Positions 1 through 8,576 of a stretch of 30,438 bases of DNA are shown in pieces (the first letter of the stretch is position 1; every line of letters begins with the position of its first letter). A model generated the notes under the pieces. That model did no database searches, was not told where the DNA came from, and was given only the letters and a program-made list of their open reading frames with translations. The position numbers were made by a program, and so were the translations under genes. The stretch comes from JALHOQ01 sp038144835 (GTDB lineage: Bacteria > Bdellovibrionota > Bdellovibrionia > Bdellovibrionales > UBA1609), in assembly GCA_038144835.1 (NCBI GenBank), contig JAYQON010000026.1, forward strand, positions 1 through 30,438. The letters are read 5' to 3'.

Positions 1-58
1 GCAATGGCAGTCCGATTGCTTAAGAAGCCCTATACCTCTTTGGCTCAAGGACCGAGTC

Positions 59-1945
59 ATGACAGTCAACTGGCTTGAGAGTTGGCTCAAAAATAAATGG
101 GTGCATCATTCGCTGAGACTTGCGTTTGCAACGCTCATCACGATCATGCTTGTGCCATTCAAGCTCGACGTCATGGAGTATGCGGCTTACGATGCTCGAC
201 TTCAGCTCAGTCCACGCCCTGAAACATCGGGAGATGTGGTATTGCTACCCATTGAACATCAAACCTTAAAACGCTTGAAACGCGAGCCTGAGGCTTTGGA
301 TTGGGCTGTGGTTCTGCAAAAGCTGGCGCAGATGGCACCCGCGCATGTGGTTTCATTCGTCAATCCTTCGCAAATCCAAGGCTCTTATGATGATCTGACT
401 TTACTTGCGGAAATTGCTGAGCGACTCAACTTTACTTATGGTGAAAACGATCTACCCAAAACGGGCCTTGGCCAATTGGATCCGCTTGCAGCTCCCTTTG
501 ATAATCTCACAGTCGCGCCGGCACCGAAAACTGCCGACAGAACTGTTCTGGCCAAAGACGGAGTCACGCGTCGGCTCATACTCACTTACGAAAACCATTT
601 TACACTGCATCCCAATTTAGCTTTAAAGTTTAACGGCCTTAATAAGGAAAATGAATACCGAGGTACCTTTCAGTTTCTCGATTCCACTCAAATGCTTATC
701 CGCTTTCGCAAAAAAGGCGCTTATCCCACCTTGAACTTTATTGATGTTCTTGAGGGTCAAATCGATTCTGAAAAAATCCGTGGCAAAGTTGTTTTGATCG
801 GCAAAGACACAATGGAAGCGGCCAGTGACTACGTAACCACACCACTATCCAAAGAACTTTTGGCGCTCAGTCAACTTGAGATGCACGCCAACATTTTAGA
901 CACGCTGATACTCAATCAGGCACCGCGATTTTCACCTGATTGGGTGAAGATCTTGTCAACCTTTTTGGTTGCGCTCCTGACTATGTATATCGTTTTGTCG
1001 GTACGCCCTGGCAAAGGGCTGCTCATGCTTTTTGCCAGCGTTTGTGTTTTTTTACTTTTATCGCTCGTAATTTTTGCAACGACTTCCTGGGTTGTACCCG
1101 TGGCTCATCCGTTGGTGGCCATCTTTATTTGTTATTACTTTGTCATTCCGTACCGACTCATCGTCGAAAATCGTCGAAGCTGGGAGTATTATCAAAAAAA
1201 TCGTCTGCTCACCCAGGTCGAGGAACTTAAATCCAATTTTCTGCGCATGATGAGTCACGACCTCAAAACGCCATTAGCTAGAATCCAAGGTATGGCGGAC
1301 GTTATCAAAAAAGAATCGGACCGACTCAATGACACGCAAAAAAAGGCGCTCGCCACGATAGCCGAATCGAGCGAGGAACTGACTGATTTTATTGGCTCCA
1401 TACTTTCGCTTTCACGAATTGAAAGCAAAGAAATGAAGCTTCAGCTGCGATCCAAAGACGTCAACCAACTGATCCGCGAAATTGTCAAAAAACACGATTA
1501 CCATGCTCGCCGCAAAAGCATCGAAATTGTCACTGAACTTGAACCTTTGTTTTCAATAAAAGTGGATGAAGATTTATTAAAGACGGTCGTCGCCAATTTG
1601 CTTGAGAATGCAATCAAGTATTCGCCCAAAAACACGAAAATCCTTGTGAGTTCCGAAGAGGTCGAGAACGAAGTCTTAATTCAAATCGCCGACCAGGGGC
1701 GTGGAATTCCTAAAGAAGATTTAACCCATATCTTTGAGCGCTTTTACCGCGCCCGCAATTCCCGTAACTCGACTCAGGGCAATGGCTTAGGACTTTATTT
1801 GTCTCGCTATTTTGTTGAACTTCACAACGGTCGACTCGAAGTGGAAAGTGAGCTCGACAAAGGTTCAACCTTTACTGTTCGATTACCAATGAACCTGAAT
1901 CAGGAAATGGAAATTTTTGAGAGCCAAGGAGGATTGTATGTTTAA
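59..1945 (+). CDS. CHASE2-domain sensor histidine kinase
   Basis: Membrane histidine kinase of 628 residues. An N-terminal membrane segment (about 17-38) is followed by an extracytoplasmic CHASE2 sensor region (about 40-285, opening with the typical YDARLQLSPRP / VVLLPIEHQTL pattern), then three membrane helices (about 295-372). The cytoplasmic part has a HisKA dimerisation helix with the phosphoacceptor His400 in MMSHDLKTPLARI, and a HATPase domain with N box NLLENAIKYS, G1 DQGRGIP, F box IFERFYR and G2 GNGLGLYLS. All catalytic motifs look intact. The start has an AAGGA element about 7 bases upstream. The 3' end overlaps the next gene by 8 bases, so the two very probably form a two-component pair. 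The CHASE2 ligand cannot be read from sequence. Confidence 0.93.
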   Translation: MTVNWLESWLKNKWVHHSLRLAFATLITIMLVPFKLDVMEYAAYDARLQLSPRPETSGDVVLLPIEHQTLKRLKREPEALDWAVVLQKLAQMAPAHVVSFVNPSQIQGSYDDLTLLAEIAERLNFTYGENDLPKTGLGQLDPLAAPFDNLTVAPAPKTADRTVLAKDGVTRRLILTYENHFTLHPNLALKFNGLNKENEYRGTFQFLDSTQMLIRFRKKGAYPTLNFIDVLEGQIDSEKIRGKVVLIGKDTMEAASDYVTTPLSKELLALSQLEMHANILDTLILNQAPRFSPDWVKILSTFLVALLTMYIVLSVRPGKGLLMLFASVCVFLLLSLVIFATTSWVVPVAHPLVAIFICYYFVIPYRLIVENRRSWEYYQKNRLLTQVEELKSNFLRMMSHDLKTPLARIQGMADVIKKESDRLNDTQKKALATIAESSEELTDFIGSILSLSRIESKEMKLQLRSKDVNQLIREIVKKHDYHARRKSIEIVTELEPLFSIKVDEDLLKTVVANLLENAIKYSPKNTKILVSSEEVENEVLIQIADQGRGIPKEDLTHIFERFYRARNSRNSTQGNGLGLYLSRYFVELHNGRLEVESELDKGSTFTVRLPMNLNQEMEIFESQGGLYV

Positions 1946-3416
1946 AGTGCTGGTTTGCGATGATGATGCAGGATTGCGCCTCAGTGTGGCCGCGGCACTT
2001 GCCGCCACGGGCCGGTTTGCTGTTGACGAGGCCTTTGATGGCGTCAACGCTGTCGAAAAAATAAAAACCAAAACTTACAATATGATTCTTCTCGATGTCG
2101 ATATGCCGCGCATGACAGGCATGGAAGCACTTAAGCTAATCAAGGAACACGACCCTTCGATTATCGTTTTGGTTCTCACAGCCTATGCTAACATCGACGA
2201 TGCGGTTCGCGCCGTTAAAGAAGGAGCTTTCAACTATATCTCCAAGCCCATTAAAAGTGAAGACCTTGTGGCCATGGTCGATCGTGCTTTCAATGCTTAC
2301 AGCTTGATCTCACAAGCTTCAGCCTCATTTCCCATGCAAGTAGAGCCCGGCAGAGAAATTATTGGCCACACGTCGCAAATGAAAAAAGTGTTCAATGTAA
2401 TCATGCGTTTGAGCAAAGTCGACACTCCCGTTTTGATTAGGGGAGCTTCTGGTACGGGCAAAGAGTTGGTCGCTCGCGCCATTCACTCAAACTCGACTTT
2501 TAAGGATGGCAAGTTCGTAGCGATCAATTGTTCAGCCATTCCTGAAAATCTTTTCGAAAGTGAACTTTTTGGCCATGAAAAAGGGGCTTTTACTGGAGCC
2601 GATCAGCGCAAAATTGGAAAATTTCAGTTCGCCGAGGGAGGCACCCTCTTTTTGGACGAAATTGGAGACCTCCCTGTCTTAATGCAGGTCAAGCTCCTGA
2701 GAGTTTTGCAAGAAAAAATGTTTACTCCCGTGGGAGCCAATCGCGAAATTGAAGCCAACGTACGTATCATCGCGGCCACTAATCGCCCGCTCGAAGAGAT
2801 GATCAAAAAAGGCGAATTCCGCGAAGATCTTTATTATCGTCTCAACGTTATGCCCATTCATTTGCCCTCTCTTAGCGAGAGACGCGCCGATATTGATCAT
2901 ATTGTAAATTTATTTATACAAAAATTTAATCGTGCGCAGGGTAAAAAAATTGTGGGAGTATCTCCCGAGGCTGCATCGGTTCTTAAAAAATATGACTGGC
3001 CGGGAAACATTCGCGAGCTAGAAAATGTGATCGAACATGCATTCATATTAGAGGAATCCAACATGATTCAGGTGAGCTCGCTGCCTGAGACTGTTCTGGC
3101 GGCCACGGGCACGGAACTCTCGTCCGCGCAATTGCGAGCTCGGGAACAAGCACTCGCGCAAGGAGAACCCTTGGAATTATTGCCGCCCGAGCCTGAAAAA
3201 GTCGAACCCAAGGAAGAAGAAATGGTTAAAATCAATGGAGACAGTCTAGATTTTAATCGACATAAAGAGGCCTTTGAACGTGAGTTCATAATTAAGGCTT
3301 TGAAGATGTTTAAAGGGCGCATCAATCAGACCGCTCTGCACGCGAACATCCCTAAAAAGACTTTGTTACGCAAAATTGAAAAATACGGCATCAACGCCCG
3401 GGACTACGCGGATTAA
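1938..3416 (+). CDS. Sigma-54-dependent response regulator (NtrC family)
   Basis: A 492-residue transcription activator with three domains. The receiver (about 1-120) has acidic pocket CDDD, phosphoacceptor Asp53 in LLDVDMP, LTAYA threonine and SKPIK lysine. The AAA+ sigma-54 interaction domain has Walker A GASGTGKE near 169-176, GAFTGA near 217-222 and Walker B LFLDEIGDLP. A Fis-type helix-turn-helix closes the C-terminus (RINQTALHANIPKKTLLRKI). A Pro/Glu-rich linker of about 50 residues separates AAA+ from the HTH, longer than usual. The ATG at 1938 is chosen because AAGGAGG lies 6 bases upstream; an in-frame TTG at 1917 is poorer. It overlaps the CHASE2 kinase gene by 8 bases, implying the kinase phosphorylates it. 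Target genes are unknown; the flagellar operon in this window is one possibility because it carries a sigma-54 promoter. Confidence 0.93.
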   Translation: MFKVLVCDDDAGLRLSVAAALAATGRFAVDEAFDGVNAVEKIKTKTYNMILLDVDMPRMTGMEALKLIKEHDPSIIVLVLTAYANIDDAVRAVKEGAFNYISKPIKSEDLVAMVDRAFNAYSLISQASASFPMQVEPGREIIGHTSQMKKVFNVIMRLSKVDTPVLIRGASGTGKELVARAIHSNSTFKDGKFVAINCSAIPENLFESELFGHEKGAFTGADQRKIGKFQFAEGGTLFLDEIGDLPVLMQVKLLRVLQEKMFTPVGANREIEANVRIIAATNRPLEEMIKKGEFREDLYYRLNVMPIHLPSLSERRADIDHIVNLFIQKFNRAQGKKIVGVSPEAASVLKKYDWPGNIRELENVIEHAFILEESNMIQVSSLPETVLAATGTELSSAQLRAREQALAQGEPLELLPPEPEKVEPKEEEMVKINGDSLDFNRHKEAFEREFIIKALKMFKGRINQTALHANIPKKTLLRKIEKYGINARDYAD

Positions 3417-3448
3417 GACCCTAGATTTTTTCCCGGCGCGTCGTGGCT

Positions 3449-3478
3449 TTGAGTTCCTAGCGGTTTTTGCTGTAGACT
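3449..3478 (+). promoter_or_regulatory. Possible sigma-70 promoter before the mreB-like gene
   Basis: TTGAGT (3449-3454) and TAGACT (3473-3478) are separated by 18 bases, in the 98-base space between the response regulator stop and the chosen mreB start. The match is moderate (4 of 6 for the -10). No terminator hairpin is obvious after the regulator, so readthrough is also possible. Confidence 0.25.
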
Positions 3479-3514
3479 TGCGTGCACTTAAAAATTTACC
3501 CAAAAGAGGATGGC

Positions 3515-4558
3515 GTGATTAAAAATTGGCCAGCTTTCAGCTTCGCCACGGGCGGCGCGGATATCTATATTGATTTGGGAACAGCAAACACTCTAGTGGC
3601 GACGCGGAGAGATGGAATTGTAGCCAATGAACCATCTGTAATTGCTTACAGAGAAGTCGGCGCCGGTCGCAAGCAGGTGGTGGCTATCGGTCATCAAGCT
3701 AAATCCAAAGTGGGGCGAACACCCGAAAGCCTTGTGACGACGTTACCGCTTCGCGAAGGCGTGATTGCTGACATGGATGCTACAGAGGCGATGCTTCGCT
3801 ACTTTCTTGATAAAACCAGAAACAAGAAAATCTTTTTTCTCAAACCTCGCGTCGTTATCTCGCTACCTCACGGAGTGACGGATGTGGAAAAAAATGCGGT
3901 TCGTTACGCCGGTCTGGCCGCTGGAGCACGCGAAGTCACCCTGATTGAAGAACCCGTGGCTGCAGCCATTGGCGCGGGACTACCCATTCATGCTCCCTAC
4001 GGAAACTTTGTCATCGATATTGGCGGCGGCACTACCGAAGTCGCTGTCATTGCACTTTATGGAATTGTTCATTGCGAGACCGTTCGTCTGGGTGGCCACG
4101 CTTTTGATCAAGCAATCATTGAATATGTGAAGCGCCAGTACGGAGTCACTTTGGGTGAGCTCACAGCGGAAAGAATAAAAATTCAAATAGGTTCAGCAAT
4201 GCCCGGCGATTACGAAACTCGCAGCACAGTGCGAGGGATGGACTCACTGAGTGGATTGCCTCGAGAATTGATTTTAAATTCCCACGAGATCCACTCGGCC
4301 ATGAGCCCAGTGTTGAATGAAATTTCCACGGCTCTGATGCGCACACTGGAACAAACTCCACCAGAGCTTGTTCCAGATATTCTTCGCGATGGACTGACTC
4401 TGACCGGTGGAGGGGCTTTACTCAATCATCTAGAGGACAGGATCGCTCGGGACACGGGTCTAAAAGTGACTATTGCTCGTGATCCTTTATTGGCGATCGC
4501 TCGGGGTGGCGAAGCTGCCATTCAGGATCAGTCGCTGCTCGAACGCATCTCCGTATGA
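3515..4558 (+). CDS. mreB: Rod-shape-determining actin homologue MreB
   Basis: Bacterial actin of the MreB family, 347 residues from the GTG at 3515, the same length as E. coli MreB. It polymerises on the inner membrane and guides the elongation machinery for peptidoglycan. Visible actin-ATPase motifs: phosphate-1 loop DLGTANTLVA (from about residue 20), the RVVISLPHGVTDVEKNAV stretch, the EEPVAAAIGAGLP region, phosphate-2 loop FVIDIGGGTTEVAVI, and adenosine loop LTLTGGGALL near the C-terminus. The start at 3515 has AAGAGGA just upstream; an in-frame GTG at 3482 would add 11 residues with weaker support. No mreC, mreD, mrdA or rodA follows, so this is a stand-alone copy. Bdellovibrio-type genomes are known to encode two MreB proteins, and this could be either. 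Confidence 0.93.
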   Translation: MIKNWPAFSFATGGADIYIDLGTANTLVATRRDGIVANEPSVIAYREVGAGRKQVVAIGHQAKSKVGRTPESLVTTLPLREGVIADMDATEAMLRYFLDKTRNKKIFFLKPRVVISLPHGVTDVEKNAVRYAGLAAGAREVTLIEEPVAAAIGAGLPIHAPYGNFVIDIGGGTTEVAVIALYGIVHCETVRLGGHAFDQAIIEYVKRQYGVTLGELTAERIKIQIGSAMPGDYETRSTVRGMDSLSGLPRELILNSHEIHSAMSPVLNEISTALMRTLEQTPPELVPDILRDGLTLTGGGALLNHLEDRIARDTGLKVTIARDPLLAIARGGEAAIQDQSLLERISV

Positions 4559-4564
4559 ATACAC

Positions 4565-4593
4565 TTGACACCATGGCTAGCGGTGCTTAGCTC
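4565..4593 (+). promoter_or_regulatory. Possible promoter before the RHH-like gene
   Basis: A perfect -35 hexamer TTGACA lies at 4565-4570, 17 bases before a poor -10 candidate TAGCTC (4588-4593). It sits at the start of the 196-base gap between mreB and the next gene. The rest of that gap is AT-rich and shows no clear hairpin or RNA gene. Only the -35 is convincing. Confidence 0.22.
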
Positions 4594-4754
4594 CGTACTA
4601 CGCACGCAATCAATGTGGAAAAACCTGTGAACAAGAGGTGTACTCTTTTTCGCTTTAGGCATTCGTCAAAATAAATCATCTAAAGTGTAGGTAAATTTAT
4701 GTTTTTAGGAAAACTTGTTGAAGTCGCCAACCGATAGCATAGGCTTTTGCACTC

Positions 4755-5276
4755 ATGGCTTTGATACAGAACTTACCTCCCCAAGCTTATACTCGCGACA
4801 CTCTTGTGAAGGCGATTGAATGGCTCTCCAGTCAACCTCCTGCCATTCGAGAAAGAGCCAGCTCTGCAGACTTAATTGTGAGCTACTACCTTGCTGCGCG
4901 CCGTAAGGCGGCGGCGACCATGGAAACTTCAGTAAGCCCAGAAAATTTTAAATCAGACCTCAAGCACCTCGCAGCCGACGTGAAACGATTGGAAGAGCCT
5001 GAGCCTCCCCCAATCACACCAAATGGTACTTCGGCTCGAAAATCAGCTTTGTCGCCCCCGAGAGAGCCACTTAATGCTCCGCCGCCTGTGCGCTACCCTT
5101 CTCCCGTTCGAACTCCTGAGAATCGGGCCTTGCAGACTTTGGAATGGACCGTTGACCAACGTTCATTAGACCTCGCACGTGAAGTCCAAGAAAGACTCAA
5201 TCTTGGGCACGAAAGCGAAGCTTTAAGACTTATGATCCAGTTAGGCGCCGAAAGAGTTCGTACAATGTTCCCTTAG
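4755..5276 (+). CDS. Uncharacterised protein with RHH-like C-terminus
   Basis: A 173-residue protein not assigned to a named family. Three parts are visible: a helical N-terminal segment (about 10-50, AYTRDTLVKAIEWLSSQPP then a YYLAARRKAAA helix), a low-complexity Pro/Ser/Arg linker (about 80-125), and a compact C-terminus (about 127-173). In the C-terminus a short strand (TLEWTVD) is followed by two amphipathic helices (SLDLAREVQERLNLG and SEALRLMIQLGAERV). This strand-helix-helix layout resembles MetJ/Arc ribbon-helix-helix DNA-binding domains, but that is an inference from pattern. No membrane segment or signal peptide is present. The start ATG lacks a clear ribosome-binding site. The gene lies 196 bases after mreB and 45 bases before ileS. 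Confidence 0.75.
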   Translation: MALIQNLPPQAYTRDTLVKAIEWLSSQPPAIRERASSADLIVSYYLAARRKAAATMETSVSPENFKSDLKHLAADVKRLEEPEPPPITPNGTSARKSALSPPREPLNAPPPVRYPSPVRTPENRALQTLEWTVDQRSLDLAREVQERLNLGHESEALRLMIQLGAERVRTMFP

Positions 5277-5321
5277 CCCTTGAAACTTGACTAACGAGGT
5301 GCGCTGTAGAAGAGTCGCACG

Positions 5322-8054
5322 ATGCAAGTCCAACTTCCCAAAACTGATTTCCCGATGAAGGGCAATTTGGCGCAAACAGAGCCCGCTCGAATTGCCTCCT
5401 GGCAAGATGCCCGGATTTACGAAAAAATAGTTAACCGCCCCTATCCTAAAGGGTTGTTTGTTCTACCGGATGGGCCACCATACGCGAATGGAAACATTCA
5501 TGTTGGTCATGTCTTGAACAAGGTTCTTAAAGACATAATCATTAAGTACAAAAATATGTCGGGCTACAAAGCCGCCTTTATTCCAGGCTGGGATTGCCAC
5601 GGGTTGCCGATCGAACTCAACGTAACTAAAAAGCTTGGCCCCAAAAGAAAAGACATGAGCGACACGGAGATCCGCAAGCTTTGTCGCGAAGAAGCGCTGA
5701 GTTGGGTTGCAAAACAACGCACCCAATTTCAACGTTTGGGCGTACTCGCAGACTGGGAGCATCCCTACCTTACCCTACAGCCAGAATATGAAGCTGCCGA
5801 AATTCGCGTTCTTGCGAAAATTCTTGAGAACGGCGTTTTTTATCGCGGCAACAAACCTGTCTATTGGGATCCCGCTTTGCAGACGGCGTTGGCAGCCGCA
5901 GAAATTGAATACAAACAACACAAAAGTCCGTCCATTTACGTCAAATTTGAATTGCCGGGTGACTTCGCGAATGTCCCCCATAAAAAGAAATCACTGGTTA
6001 TTTGGACAACCACCCCGTGGACGCTTCCAGCCAACTACGGAATAGCCGTTAATGCTGACTTTGAATACGGCTTTTTTGAACTCAATGACGAAATTGTCAT
6101 TATCGCAAAAGATATGCAATCCGCCTTCGAGAAAGATACGGGTATCAAATTAAAATTATTGACCACCCAAAAAGGCTCGACTTTCGAAAATCTGAAAGCC
6201 AAGCATCCGTTTATGCATCGCGACTCCATTGTGGTGCTGGGCGAGCACGTGACTTTAGAAGCCGGAACCGGAGTGGTACACACGGCCCCCGGTCATGGAC
6301 TAGAAGATTACGCCGTCGGACTGCGCTACGGTTTACCCGTGCATAGCCCAGTAGATGCTGCTGGACGCTTTACCGCCGACGTTCCCATTTGGCAGGGATT
6401 GAGTATCTGGGATGCCAATCCCAAGATCATCGCCCATCTCGAAGAAATTGGTTCGCTGTTATTCACTCGCGAAATCGAGCATCAGTACGCATACTCGCCG
6501 CGCTCAAAAGCACCTTTAATTTTCAGAGCCACACCTCAGTGGTTCATTCGTATGGATGATGAAAAGTATCCTGTGCGCAAAAAATGCCTGGAGGCTGCGG
6601 AACGTGACATCACGTATGTGCCCCAGTGGGGAATTCAGCGACTTACTGGCATGCTTGCTAATTCACCTGACTGGTGTCTAAGTCGCCAACGCATTTGGGG
6701 GGTGCCAATACCTGTCTTTTATTGCACTAACTGCGAAACTCCATTGGCGGATAGTGAGGTGATGAACCGCTTGGCCAATGTTATGGAAACCAGTGGTGAA
6801 GGTATAGAAGCTTACCACACCAGATCAACGGCCGAATTTACTCATGGGAAAAGTTGTTCTGAATGTAAACATGAGAAGTTCAAGCCGGGCAAAGATATCT
6901 TGGATGTATGGTTCGACTCAGGTGTTTGCCATACGGCTGTACAAAAGCGGCGACGTGAAATGGCTGCTCCTGCGGATGTGTATTTAGAAGGTAGCGATCA
7001 ACATCGGGGCTGGTTTCAAACAAGCCTTGTGTCTGCTATGGCCGCAGATGGAGAGCCACCCTTTAAGGCGCTAATCACACATGGATTTGTCACTGATGCT
7101 CAAGGTTACAAAATGTCCAAGAGTGTCGGCAATACGGTTGACCCTGCAGAAATCATTAAGGAGAGTGGCGCTGAAATACTGAGGCTATGGGTTTCGCATG
7201 AAGACTACGGGCAAGATCTAACAATTTCTAAAGAGATGATTTCTCGTATCAGCGATACCTACCGGCGTTTTCGCAACACAATTCGCTTTTTACTGGGAAA
7301 TTTAAATGATTTCGACCCCAGTAAGGATCAAGTTAGCTATCAAAACTTGACCCCATTGGATCGTTGGGCTTTGAATCAACTCCATAATCTTATCCTTAAA
7401 TGCACGTCAGCCTATGATGCGTACGAATTCTACAAAGTCTATCATGCATTGAATAACTTTTTTGCTCATGAGTTGTCCGCCACTTATCTGGACATTCTCA
7501 AAGACCGTCTTTACACGGGCAAAGCGCACGGCCTTCCACGACGAGGAGCACAAACGGTTCTGAATCATATTCTGCGATCGCTGTGCGGTTTAATGGCTCC
7601 GATTGCTTCCTTTCTCGCTGAAGAAACCTATGCTTATGTTCCGGGCGAGCGTCGAGAAAGCATTTTTCTCACGGAGTTCCCCACGGCTCCTCAGGAATGG
7701 GCAGACGCCAATCTTGCCCGCGACTTTAGTGTCTTGCTTGAAGTCCGTGATGCGGTTAGCAAAGAGCTGGAGGACTTACGCCGCCAAAAAGTGATTGGCT
7801 CCTCTTTAGATGCGCAAATAGTCATCCATGCGCCTCAAGCCATACTGAAAGTGCTTGAAGCATATACCCCACATTTGAGAGAATTTTTTATCGTATCGCA
7901 GGTTGCAATTCAAGAAAGCCAAGGTTCTATGCGAATAGCAGCCGGTAAGGCAGATGGAATCAAATGCGAGCGGTGTTGGCACTACGACATCAACACAGGG
8001 ACTGACGCTAATTACCCCGGCGTTTGTCCGAAATGTATAGAGGCGCTGAAGTGA
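5322..8054 (+). CDS. ileS: Isoleucyl-tRNA synthetase
   Basis: Charges tRNA-Ile with isoleucine in the cytoplasm; 910 residues, close to the 938 of E. coli IleS. The class I signature HIGH appears as HVGH at 60-63 after GPPYANGNI, and KMSKS at 597-601 in GYKMSKSVGN. The CP1 editing region carries TTTPWTLPANYGIAV and VHTAPGHGLEDY, typical of proofreading against valine. The tryptophan-flanked catalytic stretch WCLSRQRIWGVPIPVFYC is intact. The C-terminus ends in a zinc-binding knuckle with Cys882, Cys885, Cys902 and Cys905, the arrangement of the common bacterial form. No frameshift or missing motif is seen. The last codons overlap the start of lspA (GTGA), so lipoprotein signal peptidase is translationally coupled to it. 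Confidence 0.97.
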   Translation: MQVQLPKTDFPMKGNLAQTEPARIASWQDARIYEKIVNRPYPKGLFVLPDGPPYANGNIHVGHVLNKVLKDIIIKYKNMSGYKAAFIPGWDCHGLPIELNVTKKLGPKRKDMSDTEIRKLCREEALSWVAKQRTQFQRLGVLADWEHPYLTLQPEYEAAEIRVLAKILENGVFYRGNKPVYWDPALQTALAAAEIEYKQHKSPSIYVKFELPGDFANVPHKKKSLVIWTTTPWTLPANYGIAVNADFEYGFFELNDEIVIIAKDMQSAFEKDTGIKLKLLTTQKGSTFENLKAKHPFMHRDSIVVLGEHVTLEAGTGVVHTAPGHGLEDYAVGLRYGLPVHSPVDAAGRFTADVPIWQGLSIWDANPKIIAHLEEIGSLLFTREIEHQYAYSPRSKAPLIFRATPQWFIRMDDEKYPVRKKCLEAAERDITYVPQWGIQRLTGMLANSPDWCLSRQRIWGVPIPVFYCTNCETPLADSEVMNRLANVMETSGEGIEAYHTRSTAEFTHGKSCSECKHEKFKPGKDILDVWFDSGVCHTAVQKRRREMAAPADVYLEGSDQHRGWFQTSLVSAMAADGEPPFKALITHGFVTDAQGYKMSKSVGNTVDPAEIIKESGAEILRLWVSHEDYGQDLTISKEMISRISDTYRRFRNTIRFLLGNLNDFDPSKDQVSYQNLTPLDRWALNQLHNLILKCTSAYDAYEFYKVYHALNNFFAHELSATYLDILKDRLYTGKAHGLPRRGAQTVLNHILRSLCGLMAPIASFLAEETYAYVPGERRESIFLTEFPTAPQEWADANLARDFSVLLEVRDAVSKELEDLRRQKVIGSSLDAQIVIHAPQAILKVLEAYTPHLREFFIVSQVAIQESQGSMRIAAGKADGIKCERCWHYDINTGTDANYPGVCPKCIEALK

Positions 8055-8569
8055 AGCTTGAACGCAAGTACCTTGTTTTATGTACCATAGCTGGATTTCT
8101 TGTGGCCTTTGACCAGTTGGTCAAAATTTATGTGCATGCCAACTTTAGCTTGGGTGAATCTATTCCTGTGATTCAGGATATCTTTCACATCACTTATGTT
8201 CGTAACCCTGGAGCGGCATTCGGGATTTTTCGTGAATCACATGAACTTTTTCGTAAGATATTTTTTCTCACGATGCCTCCGATCGCGATGATCATTATCG
8301 TCAGCATGCTCAAAGGTGTTGAAAGTTCCGACCGCTGGCAGGTTTTTTCTTTGTCACTCATTTTTGGAGGAGCCCTCGGGAATTATATAGACAGACTGCG
8401 CTTCGGTTACGTCATCGACTTTCTGGATTTCCATTACAAAGACAGTTGGTCTTATCCAGCATTCAATGTCGCCGACAGTGCAATTGTCTCAGGTGTTTGT
8501 CTTTTGCTATTAATCATGTTTATCAGAGAGCGAAAAGCCAAACGCGATAAAGTTGCGCCCAAGGCGTGA
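8051..8569 (+). CDS. lspA: Lipoprotein signal peptidase (signal peptidase II)
   Basis: Inner-membrane aspartyl protease that cleaves the signal peptide of diacylglyceryl-modified prolipoproteins; 172 residues. Four hydrophobic helices fit the family. Diagnostic motifs are DQLVK near the first helix (21-25), NPGAAFG (52-58), GNYIDR with catalytic Asp114, and FNVADS with catalytic Asp142. The GTG at 8051 is preferred: it forms a GTGA overlap with the ileS stop and has AGAGG 7 bases upstream. In-frame TTG (8024) and ATG (8033) would add hydrophilic residues before the first membrane helix. It acts directly downstream of Lgt, whose gene follows, so substrate lipidation and cleavage are encoded side by side. 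Confidence 0.96.
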   Translation: MKLERKYLVLCTIAGFLVAFDQLVKIYVHANFSLGESIPVIQDIFHITYVRNPGAAFGIFRESHELFRKIFFLTMPPIAMIIIVSMLKGVESSDRWQVFSLSLIFGGALGNYIDRLRFGYVIDFLDFHYKDSWSYPAFNVADSAIVSGVCLLLLIMFIRERKAKRDKVAPKA

Positions 8570-8576
8570 GATCAAA

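Noticed and set aside
1..78. Possible 3' end of an upstream gene overlapping the CHASE2 kinase
   Set aside because: Frame 1 is open to a TGA at 76-78 and frame 3 to a TAA at 21-23, but the visible residues are too few to choose a frame or family.
4709..4738. ACCGATAG resembling the sigma-28 -10 element GCCGATAA upstream of the 4755 gene
   Set aside because: There is no TAAA at the required 15-base spacing, and the gene has no visible link to motility.
4699..4738. 12-codon reading frame between mreB and the RHH-like gene
   Set aside because: It is too short, has no clear ribosome-binding site, and its frame does not join the following gene.
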